Assembly: GCA_016195805.1 (NCBI GenBank)
Contig: JACPYT010000002.1
Span: forward strand, 124,001-188,000
DNA from: Hydrogenophilales bacterium
GTDB lineage: Bacteria > Pseudomonadota > Gammaproteobacteria > Burkholderiales > Thiobacillaceae
DNA: 64,000 nt
Reading direction: 5' to 3'
Shown: positions 57,611 through 64,000 of the stretch, in pieces
Layout: each line of letters begins with the position of its first letter
Numbering within the stretch: the stretch's first letter is position 1
Notes under the pieces: generated by a model
Databases searched by the model: none
What the model saw: the letters and a program-made list of their open reading frames with translations, nothing else
Told to the model about the DNA's origin: nothing
Position numbers and translations under genes: made by a program

Positions 57611-58783
57611 ATGCAAAGGGATGAAGCCTTGACTTTGGCGCCTGCCGGGAATCGGCCGGTGCGGCAGGAACCGCCAGCTGTCATTCGGGACCTCGCAACT
57701 GAAGCGGGAATTTCGATCAACGGCGATGCCCCGTGGGATATCCAAGTGCTCGATGAGCGCGTCTACCGGCTTGTCCTGACGAAAGGATCGCTCGGTTTCG
57801 GCGAGGCCTACATGGACGGGATGTGGGAGTGCGAACGTCTGGATCAGCTCTTCCATCGCCTGCTGAGCAGTAATGCCGAAGAACAGATCGACAACGGGTC
57901 GAAACTTCGCCTGCTGGGTGAAATCCTGCGCCACAGCCTGTTCAATCTCCAATCCAGCCGGCGCGCCTTCCAGGTCGGGGAGCAGCACTACGACATCGGC
58001 AACGACGTGTTCGAAGCCATGCTCGATCCCACCATGAGCTATTCCTGCGCCTACTGGCACAACGCGGCCGGGCTGCGGGATGCGCAACAGAAAAAACTCG
58101 ACATGATCTGCCGCAAGCTGGAGCTGCGTCCCGGCGAACGCCTGCTCGAGATCGGCTGTGGGTGGGGCGGACTGGCCCATTTCGCCGCGACGCACTACGG
58201 GGTCGAGGTGGTCGGCATCACCGTCTCCAGGGAGCAGCAGAAGCTGGCCCGGGCGCGTTGTGCTGGGCTGCCGGTGTCCATCGAGCTGATGGACTATCGA
58301 GACCTTGGCGAAACGTTCGACAAGGTCGTCTCGGTCGGCATGTTCGAACACGTCGGCCCCAAGAACTACGCGGTCTATTTCGACACGGCCCATCGCGCAC
58401 TCAAGGATGATGGCCTGTTCCTCCTGCATACCATCGGCAACGACGTCACCTCGGCGAAGACCGATCCCTGGATCGACAAATACATCTTCCCGAACGGCAA
58501 GTTGCCGTCGGCGCGGGAGATTGCCTCAGCGGTGGAGCGCCGCTTCCTGGTCGAGGACTGGCAAAACTTCGGGCCGGATTACGACCGTACCCTCATGGCG
58601 TGGTGGGAGAATTTCGACACGGCCTGGCCCTTCCTGGAGGCCAAATACGGCAAGCGTTTCTACCGCATGTGGAAATACTATCTGATGAGCTGCGCGGGTT
58701 TCTTCCGCTCCCGTCAGGGGCAACTCTGGCAACTGGTCCTCAGCAAGCGGGAGAGGGATAGCATATATCGCTCGGTGCGATGA
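57611..58783 (+). CDS. cfa: Cyclopropane-fatty-acyl-phospholipid synthase
   Basis: A 390-residue SAM-dependent enzyme that converts membrane unsaturated fatty acids to cyclopropane forms, often for stress or stationary phase. Motifs GEAYMDGMWECERLDQLFHRLL, HYDIGNDVFEAMLDPTMSYSCAYW, the SAM site LLEIGCGWGGLAHFAA, EHVGPKNYAVYFD and GNDVTSAKTDPWIDKYIFPNGKLPS are intact. A G-rich tract precedes ATG 57611. It stands alone with its own palindrome-marked promoter and converges on the GST gene. Confidence 0.96.
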   Translation: MQRDEALTLAPAGNRPVRQEPPAVIRDLATEAGISINGDAPWDIQVLDERVYRLVLTKGSLGFGEAYMDGMWECERLDQLFHRLLSSNAEEQIDNGSKLRLLGEILRHSLFNLQSSRRAFQVGEQHYDIGNDVFEAMLDPTMSYSCAYWHNAAGLRDAQQKKLDMICRKLELRPGERLLEIGCGWGGLAHFAATHYGVEVVGITVSREQQKLARARCAGLPVSIELMDYRDLGETFDKVVSVGMFEHVGPKNYAVYFDTAHRALKDDGLFLLHTIGNDVTSAKTDPWIDKYIFPNGKLPSAREIASAVERRFLVEDWQNFGPDYDRTLMAWWENFDTAWPFLEAKYGKRFYRMWKYYLMSCAGFFRSRQGQLWQLVLSKRERDSIYRSVR

Positions 58784-58926
58784 GGCGCCGAACGAAATAC
58801 GCGGGAGCTTCCGTCGAGATCGACACGCCGGGAATCGTGCATATTCAAGGTGTCACTGATCGAGGCTGAATATCGTTCTTCGGTCCGGGGATGGCCGGCC
58901 GTCCCGCGCTGGCCGCCCTGATTGCG

Positions 58927-59718
58927 TCACAAGCCCAATTCCGCGTCGGTCGCGCTGTGCTCGTACTTGTTCCGGGGTGGCCACGGACGGATTCGCCAGT
59001 CAGGCTCGAAGGCCATAGACGACCGCCCGCGGCCAGGAGGCAGCGTGCCGTTGCCCGCACCCTTCGAGTAGTCGTAATAGAGTTTGACCACTTCTTCCTG
59101 GGTCGTTTGCTGCGCGGCCGGATGCGCGAGGCAGGCATCGATCCACGTGCGGACGCGCGCGTAGCGCGGCTCATCGGGCAGCGCGAAATTTTCGTAGTAC
59201 TCGAGAAACCAGAACCGCTGGAAGAAGGGCGTGAAAACCGTCTCCGCCCACCCGAACGACTCGAAGAGGAATGGGCCGGCTGGCGCATGCTCCAGCAGAA
59301 AGTCATTCAGCTGCGCATACTGCTGCAGCATGCCTTCCCGGAGCGCATCGCGGCGTGCAGGATCCTGGTTCATCAGCCACAGATAGCCCTGGCTGAAGAA
59401 GTCTCCATCCATCCGTGTCAGCATGTTCTCCACTGCGCGCCGGTAGGGGTCGCGCTGGGCGACCGGGCGCTCCGGATAGCTGTCCTCGAGATACTGCAGG
59501 ATGACCAGGCTTTCCTTGATGATGCGGCCGTCGGCCGTCTCCAGGATCGGCAGCGCCGTGGTGCCGCGGGTCTTTTGCAGCAGCCAGTCAGGCCGGGCCC
59601 GGGTAATGTCGATCACCTGAAAATCGATTTCGTCGCGTCGGCCCTTCAGCGTCAGCAGGATTTCAATACGCTGGCAGAAAGGGCAGACGGGGATGTGGTA
59701 GAGGGTCGTATGCGCCAT
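58927..59718 (-). CDS. Glutathione S-transferase family protein
   Basis: A 263-residue protein with a thioredoxin-fold N-terminal domain containing CPFC (Cys12/Cys15) in YHIPVCPFCQRIEILL and the cis-Pro TTALPILETADGRIIKESLVILQYLED glutathione-binding segment, then an all-helical C-terminal domain. A Cys-based active site suggests an omega- or Lambda-type thiol transferase or glutathionyl lyase. I chose ATG 59718; the longer frame upstream is low-quality and crosses a hairpin. The 149 bp beyond contain a 7-bp hairpin (59821-59842) and no gene. Confidence 0.9.
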   Translation of the reverse strand: MAHTTLYHIPVCPFCQRIEILLTLKGRRDEIDFQVIDITRARPDWLLQKTRGTTALPILETADGRIIKESLVILQYLEDSYPERPVAQRDPYRRAVENMLTRMDGDFFSQGYLWLMNQDPARRDALREGMLQQYAQLNDFLLEHAPAGPFLFESFGWAETVFTPFFQRFWFLEYYENFALPDEPRYARVRTWIDACLAHPAAQQTTQEEVVKLYYDYSKGAGNGTLPPGRGRSSMAFEPDWRIRPWPPRNKYEHSATDAELGL

Positions 59719-59867
59719 GGGTGCATGGGTGCGATGGGATAAGCGGGCTTCAGGTGAAGCGTTCAAGCGGCGCATACACGGCCGTGCGCCAGGCACGATT
59801 ATCGCCGATGCCTGCAGGGGCAGGCCTACTGCAGCAGGCCTGTTTGGGGGTTGGCTGTGGGGATGTC

Positions 59868-60350
59868 CTACATCGGGGCGCGGGCATTGCGCTCGCCGCT
59901 CACCCCGTCGGAAGCGGTACGGATATCGGGGATAGCCAAGGCGTGACGTTTCGAACCGCCTGTGGACATCCGGATCATCGCTTCCGCGTGCACGACAAAT
60001 CGCGTCAGCGTCGCGCATTTCTCGCGACAGGCACAGCGTCGATCCTCGATCAGCCGGGACACCGTCACTGCGAGCGCATCGCATGCATTCATCAGGCGCT
60101 CAAACCCCGCCGCCCTGGCGCACTCGCGCAAGCGCATCAGCGCCAGGGCGTAGGCCGTGATTCCGTCTTCGGTCAACGTATCGGGATGGGTAAAGCATTG
60201 ATGAGAGACGAGATTGCCCATGTCGTTCAGGGCATCCACTGCCGCCGTAACCAAATCCTCGGGCGCACCCGGACTCGGTACGCGCTCCATGCAGGCTGCA
60301 GACACGATACCGATCCGATGCTTTGAACTCAGATATTGCATGTTGCGCAT
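59868..60350 (-). CDS. Hypothetical protein
   Basis: A 160-residue soluble, mostly helical protein with six Cys, four of them in the second half (LMNACDAL, RRCACREKC). The central part (AYALALMRLRECARAAGFERLMNACDALAVTVSRLIED) looks like a helical hairpin of Hpt-like character but lacks the phospho-His motif. No family recognised. Start may be ATG 60350 or 60341. The 283 bp on to 60633 show no gene or clear signal. Confidence 0.6.
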   Translation of the reverse strand: MRNMQYLSSKHRIGIVSAACMERVPSPGAPEDLVTAAVDALNDMGNLVSHQCFTHPDTLTEDGITAYALALMRLRECARAAGFERLMNACDALAVTVSRLIEDRRCACREKCATLTRFVVHAEAMIRMSTGGSKRHALAIPDIRTASDGVSGERNARAPM

Positions 60351-60633
60351 GGCTGATCCCCTGATTGTCGAGACGGCCAGCGGGTTTTGTACGTGCAGGG
60401 CTGGCTGCCCTATTACGGCGGATGCGGGTCAAACTTTAACTTCCGTACCACTATAGGATGGTTTGTTTGTACTACAAGCCGAATGGGCTCACCCGAGTGC
60501 CCGCGAGGAGAGTCTTGGCCTCGCCGTGCGGGAGGAGCGGGGTTCAGGGGGAGGGGATGCGATCGGCGCCGCTTCAAGGCGGTCGTTCAGGAATAGCCGG
60601 GCCCGGCGCTTCTGATTCTCGCGGTTATCGGTT

Positions 60634-61194
60634 TCAGTGCACGGCGCCCTCTTGATCCTCCTTGCCGTGGGATTCCGACTTGTGCGTGAGATAGAGCGCC
60701 AGCCCGACCAGGGCGATGCCACCGCCGAGATAGAGCAGATCGAGCGAGGTCGCCAGCTTCATCTTCAGCGCTTCCTCGAACAGGGTGACGATGAGAATCA
60801 TCAGGATCACCTTGGCCAGGCGGGCCTTCAGGTCGTCCAGGCTCTCGATCACCAGGATCTTGCTCGATGCCTTGCTGCCGCGGGCTTCGTCGATATCGCT
60901 GACGAACAGCTCGTACATGCCCAGAGCGAAAATCAGCATGAAGGTGGCGAGCAGGTAGCCGTCCACCACCTCGACCACGTGCGTGATGGTCTCATCGTGG
61001 ATCGCCTTGCGGGTGTCGGCGGCCAGGGACGGATCGGCGTAATGCAGCATGTGGCCGACCAGATAGATCACATCCACCGTGGCCATGTAGAAAATGGCGG
61101 TAGCCGCCGCCATGCTGGCCACCACCGCGACCACCACGACGAAGCGGCCGCTCCATAGGGTTTTCTCAAAAATCAGTTCGATCAGTTTCAGCAT
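60634..61194 (-). CDS. UPF0114 (YqhA) family membrane protein
   Basis: A 186-residue protein with about four membrane helices and the UPF0114 pattern: FEKTLWSGRFVVVVAVVASMAAATAIFY, VVEVVDGYLLATFMLIFALGMYELFVS, LKARLAKVILMILIVTLFEEALKM. I chose ATG 61194, which fits the family; the longer frame adds a non-conserved 36 residues. Function unknown. The GGDEF gene lies 110 bp upstream on the same strand. Confidence 0.88.
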   Translation of the reverse strand: MLKLIELIFEKTLWSGRFVVVVAVVASMAAATAIFYMATVDVIYLVGHMLHYADPSLAADTRKAIHDETITHVVEVVDGYLLATFMLIFALGMYELFVSDIDEARGSKASSKILVIESLDDLKARLAKVILMILIVTLFEEALKMKLATSLDLLYLGGGIALVGLALYLTHKSESHGKEDQEGAVH

Positions 61195-61304
61195 GGGGAT
61201 TTTCCGCCCGGTTCGATGGACGCCGGGCTGTTGGGACAAAAGGGGCGCTGCGTCGTTGGCGACACGCAGTTCGATGGGGATGCATTCTATTCGATGCGGC
61301 ACGC

Positions 61305-62441
61305 CTAGAGGGCATGCGTCTGATCCCGGCCAAGCGACTTCGACTTGTAGAGCGCCTTGTCCGCCCGGGTCAGCAAGGCATTCAGGGAGTCGTCCTGGCC
61401 CAGCCAGGACGACACGCCAATGCTGACCGACCAGGCGACGGGCTGGCCGTTTCCGCCCGTTTCATGAAGGCGATTCGCGACCAGCAGGGCCTGTTCAAGA
61501 TTCGTGTCAGGGAGAATGGCCATGAATTCATCTCCCCCGAAGCGCGTCAGCTGATCCGATCCCCGGAGCGAGGCCTTTGTCCTGGTCGCGAAGTCGACCA
61601 GGACCCTGTCGCCTTCGAGATGGCCATGCGTGTCGTTGATCTCCTTGAAGTTGTCCAGATCGATAAACATGATCGACAGCGTGTTTCCATGACGTCTGGC
61701 GTGGGCGATCTCGCGCTCCAGTTCCTCGATCGCCGCATTCTTGTTGAGGCATCGGGTCAGCCCGTCGTGGCGACTGATGAATTCCAGATCGTGCCGCAGC
61801 TTTTCCGAAGCGAGCATGATGAAGCTGATCGCGCCGAGCGGGATCGTCAGGGCAGGGATCGCGAAATAGGCAAGCTGCGCGATCGAGGCGCCAAAGAAAC
61901 TGATGGGCGGATCCAGGCCAAAGACCAGGGTGACCAGGCGGAGGGTCCGCAGCCCGGCCAGGATCGTCAGCAGAAAGACAAGGACATGACGTCCCGCCGT
62001 GCGGGGGAATACACGCAGGATCAGCAGCAGCTGGTCCAGGATGACGATCAGCGTGAACAGGACTAGGGTCGCCACGCGCACCTTGATATCGGGCTGGACA
62101 TACGTGAACCAGACGAACAGGGCGACGTACGCAAGCACAAACAGGAACAGCAGTTTGCGGTCGTATTGCGGCGGCACCCCGGCGAACTTCCGAGTGCCGA
62201 GGTTCATCACCATGAAGGCAACCAGGAGCAGCAGGTTGGCCAGGACGATGCTGAACAGATCGGGGATATGGTCGCGCGCGATGAACAGCGGAAAGGCCAG
62301 CGTGATGGCGAGCGCGGTCCCGCTCCATTCGCGCAGGCCCTGGATGGTCTTGGGGTAGGTCTGCGCAATGATGAACAGAATCACGCTCATGGCCGTCGCC
62401 ACGAAAAACGAAATGAGCAGAATGAGTAACGGCGGATTCAT
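61305..62441 (-). CDS. Membrane diguanylate cyclase
   Basis: A 378-residue protein with an N-terminal block of about seven membrane helices (residues 4-215) and a C-terminal GGDEF domain: DLDNFKEINDTHGHLEGD, GGDEF at 302-306 and inhibitory site RGSD just before. No EAL domain, so a synthase of c-di-GMP. ATG 62441 is preferred over the TTG at 62477 because it starts directly before the first helix (NPPLLILLISFFVATAMSV). The seven-helix input resembles MASE-type sensors without a clear match. Confidence 0.92.
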   Translation of the reverse strand: MNPPLLILLISFFVATAMSVILFIIAQTYPKTIQGLREWSGTALAITLAFPLFIARDHIPDLFSIVLANLLLLVAFMVMNLGTRKFAGVPPQYDRKLLFLFVLAYVALFVWFTYVQPDIKVRVATLVLFTLIVILDQLLLILRVFPRTAGRHVLVFLLTILAGLRTLRLVTLVFGLDPPISFFGASIAQLAYFAIPALTIPLGAISFIMLASEKLRHDLEFISRHDGLTRCLNKNAAIEELEREIAHARRHGNTLSIMFIDLDNFKEINDTHGHLEGDRVLVDFATRTKASLRGSDQLTRFGGDEFMAILPDTNLEQALLVANRLHETGGNGQPVAWSVSIGVSSWLGQDDSLNALLTRADKALYKSKSLGRDQTHAL

Positions 62442-62519
62442 CGGTAAGGCTTGTGGGGTGGGATCGCTTCCGGTCAAGCAGAGCGATCGGGGATGTTCGG
62501 GCTGGGTTTTTTGATGGTT

Positions 62520-62936
62520 CTATCTGGAGGGCTTGCGGCAGATCGGCCCCTCGATCGGGTTTTCGACGCTGTGCGCGATCGCGGTCGCAATCTCGTGGAC
62601 TTCCTCGGGCGTGAAATGCTCGAACAGGCGGCGCGCGATCGGGGGCGGAATGCGGACGGTGCGGGTCGAGCCGTCCGCCAGCGTCACCGTGACGCCGGCG
62701 GCGGCGTGGCTGACCAGTTCCGCGTCCGATTCGGCGCGCAGCATCTGCTCGTCCATGATCGCGTCGTACTCGGCCTCGAGGGCCTCTTCCAGCGCGTCGT
62801 CCATCCCGTCCGGAAGCGCGACCACGAAGCCGTCGATCTCGTCCTTCCGTACCGTGCCGGCGATTCCGCGCGCAGCCGCGAACGCCACGAACCGGTCGCG
62901 CAGCGCCTCGTCAAAAAACATGTATTCGACCGCCAT
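62520..62936 (-). CDS. Hypothetical protein, acidic
   Basis: A 138-residue acidic soluble protein starting MAVEYMFFDEALRDRFVAFAAARG. The first 75 residues resemble an ACT-like or ferredoxin-like alpha/beta fold (FVVALPDGMDDALEEALEAEYDAIMDEQ), then a beta-rich stretch (GVTVTLADGSTRTVRIPP) and a C-terminal helix. No family recognised. GC-rich coding style matches its neighbours, which supports it as a real gene. Confidence 0.72.
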   Translation of the reverse strand: MAVEYMFFDEALRDRFVAFAAARGIAGTVRKDEIDGFVVALPDGMDDALEEALEAEYDAIMDEQMLRAESDAELVSHAAAGVTVTLADGSTRTVRIPPPIARRLFEHFTPEEVHEIATAIAHSVENPIEGPICRKPSR

Positions 62937-63026
62937 CCTTCAATCCCCAATGCCTCGTTGCAAAGCCACGCAGCGAGGATAAGCGCCCGCACCGCCGCGT
63001 GGCAAGCGCAGGCGCGCCATGGGCCG

Positions 63027-63677
63027 TTATGCGCCGGCCCGGCGGGCCGTCATCAGGAACACCGGGTAGTCCCGTGTTCCGCCCTCGCGTTCCCTGGCGA
63101 TGCTGAACACGGTCTGGAATTGGGCATCGGCAAACCCTGCTTGTTCGGCACGCCGGCCCAGGTCGGTCCGGTCGAAGCCATGGTGCACGTCGACCCCGAT
63201 GCCGTGAAACGAGCCGTCTTCCGAGTCCAGGTCGGCGATGCAGAGATACCCGCCGGGATTCAGCAGGTCGTGGAATACGCGCAGGATGTGGTTGGTGTCG
63301 GGAACATGGTGCAGCGTCATCGAGGTGACGATCAGGTCGAAGCGCTGCGCCGGCGGCGGGTCGACGAGCAGGTCCAGCTTCACCGGCGTCATGTGCGTCA
63401 CGCCCTGCGCCGCGATCTTCTCAGCCACCACGTCGAGCATGCCGCTCGAACTGTCCGCCAGCAGGATCGCGCCGAGTGCGTCCTTGAGCGGGAAGGACAG
63501 CAGGCCCGTGCCGCAGCCGTAATCGAAGGCGCTCATCTGTCGATTCAAAGGCACGGCCTTGCGGATGGCTTCGGCAATCTTCAGCCCGCGTTCCCGAAAT
63601 ACCGGGTTGTCGTCCCACTGGCGGGCTTTTGCGTCGAAGTGGGCGGCGTCGAGTGGGATGGGTTGGGGTGTGCTCAT
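63027..63677 (-). CDS. SAM-dependent methyltransferase, class I
   Basis: A 216-residue methyltransferase with motif I FDYGCGTGLLSFPL, motif II ILLADSSSGMLDVV, and motif III DLIVTSMTLHHVPDT, with a typical Rossmann order. Substrate unknown; resembles UbiE/YafE-type small-molecule enzymes. ATG 63677 is preferred to the upstream ATG 63695, which adds six residues. The glycosylase gene ends 34 bp upstream on the same strand. Confidence 0.88.
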   Translation of the reverse strand: MSTPQPIPLDAAHFDAKARQWDDNPVFRERGLKIAEAIRKAVPLNRQMSAFDYGCGTGLLSFPLKDALGAILLADSSSGMLDVVAEKIAAQGVTHMTPVKLDLLVDPPPAQRFDLIVTSMTLHHVPDTNHILRVFHDLLNPGGYLCIADLDSEDGSFHGIGVDVHHGFDRTDLGRRAEQAGFADAQFQTVFSIAREREGGTRDYPVFLMTARRAGA

Positions 63678-63711
63678 GGGATATGGAATAGACAAGTGAC
63701 TTGCGGCTGCC

Positions 63712-64000
63712 TCAATTTTGCAGCACGGCCGCCCAGCGTGTCAGCTTTTCTTCGAACGGCATGGCCGCATGGGCCGGGCTGGTCGAGGGCAGCGTTTCGA
63801 TGCGGATGGCGAGGCGCGTGGCCGGCAGGCCGGGCAGCACGAGACGGCGGTAGAGCTCGGCCGCCTTGGCGCCGTTGAAGCAGATCAGCCCGATGCCCGG
63901 ATGGGACGCGATGAACGCGGCGAAGTCGTTGGGCACCACGCTCGAATGCACGATCGATGCGTCGAGGCTGCCCGGCCGTCGCGCTGCGGCGCAAACGTCC
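63712..64000 (-). CDS. DNA-deoxyinosine/uracil-DNA glycosylase family, partial
   Basis: The C-terminal 95 residues of a gene whose start lies beyond the right edge. The visible part, read in one frame from base 64000, includes DVCAAARRPGSLDASIVHSSVVPNDF, ICFNGAKAAELYRRL and LPSTSPAHAAMPFEEKL, typical of the hypoxanthine-DNA glycosylase branch of the UDG superfamily; the N-terminal catalytic GSxPG motif would be outside. It removes deaminated bases from DNA. Confidence 0.85.
   Translation of the reverse strand, partial: DVCAAARRPGSLDASIVHSSVVPNDFAAFIASHPGIGLICFNGAKAAELYRRLVLPGLPATRLAIRIETLPSTSPAHAAMPFEEKLTRWAAVLQN

Overview
The window is GC-rich chromosomal DNA with tightly packed genes, many with 1-26 bp overlaps. 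The thrS-infC-rpmI-rplT-pheST-ihfA-merR order, the divergent trxB/ftsK pair, and the moaA/mobB-moeA-moaD-moaE set point to a betaproteobacterium. My best guess is a Thiobacillus-like member of the Nitrosomonadales/Hydrogenophilales; this is inferred from gene order and protein style, not from a search. No insertion sequence, prophage, plasmid origin or CRISPR array was seen.

Layout. 1-7.8 kb: a sensor kinase cut by the left edge, an NlpC/P60 hydrolase, a helical hypothetical protein, a UbiB/AarF-family protein, and a c-di-GMP GGDEF-EAL protein coupled to a lipase-like hydrolase. 7.9-12.1 kb: a YoaA/DinG helicase whose 3' end runs into a MITE-like palindromic repeat, then Bcp peroxiredoxin, an Smr protein and TrxB on the other strand. 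12.3-16.4 kb: ftsK-ispD-ispF-thpR, translationally coupled, then tRNA-Val. 16.6-24.3 kb: the translation/IHF operon, with infC starting at AUC, then tRNA-Pro. 24.4-26.3 kb: sodB and a lone, AT-richer Mrr-like endonuclease. 26.5-32.7 kb: a leftward selD-egtD-selO-lipoprotein-DUF gene string and a divergent senA-like gene, which together look like a selenoneine locus lacking senB. 32.7-36.1 kb: molybdenum-cofactor genes with a ModE-box-like palindrome between moaA and mobB. 36.3-39.9 kb: cytochrome b561, YceI behind a sigma-54-like promoter, and RlhA. 39.9-44.5 kb: a 64-residue ORF and a DUF599 membrane protein behind a near-consensus sigma-54 promoter, divergent from an NtrB/NtrC-type two-component system with matching 15-bp dyads in the shared intergenic region, then a single-domain ModE-like regulator. 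44.5-57.2 kb: DUF302, crcB-DUF190-TauE, a response-regulator diguanylate cyclase, an MBL hydrolase coupled to a large PAS-GAF-GGDEF-EAL protein, a GyrI-like protein, CobD-like, SpmAB-like and Ppx/GppA. 57.3-64 kb: cfa with palindromes in its promoter, a GST, UPF0114, a membrane GGDEF protein, small unknowns, a methyltransferase and a partial DNA glycosylase.

How the parts connect. The most interesting inferred circuit is the kinase/regulator/sigma-54 set at 39.9-44.1 kb: an activator with a GAFTGA loop, dyad sites, a divergent sigma-54 promoter and a small unknown target protein. The second is the selenium locus: SelD would make selenophosphate, EgtD hercynine, and SenA would join hercynine to a selenosugar, with the selenosugar synthase expected elsewhere. 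The third is a molybdate loop pairing the ModE-box-like site with the small ModE-like protein. Four GGDEF proteins, all with intact RxxD inhibitory sites, indicate rich c-di-GMP signalling.
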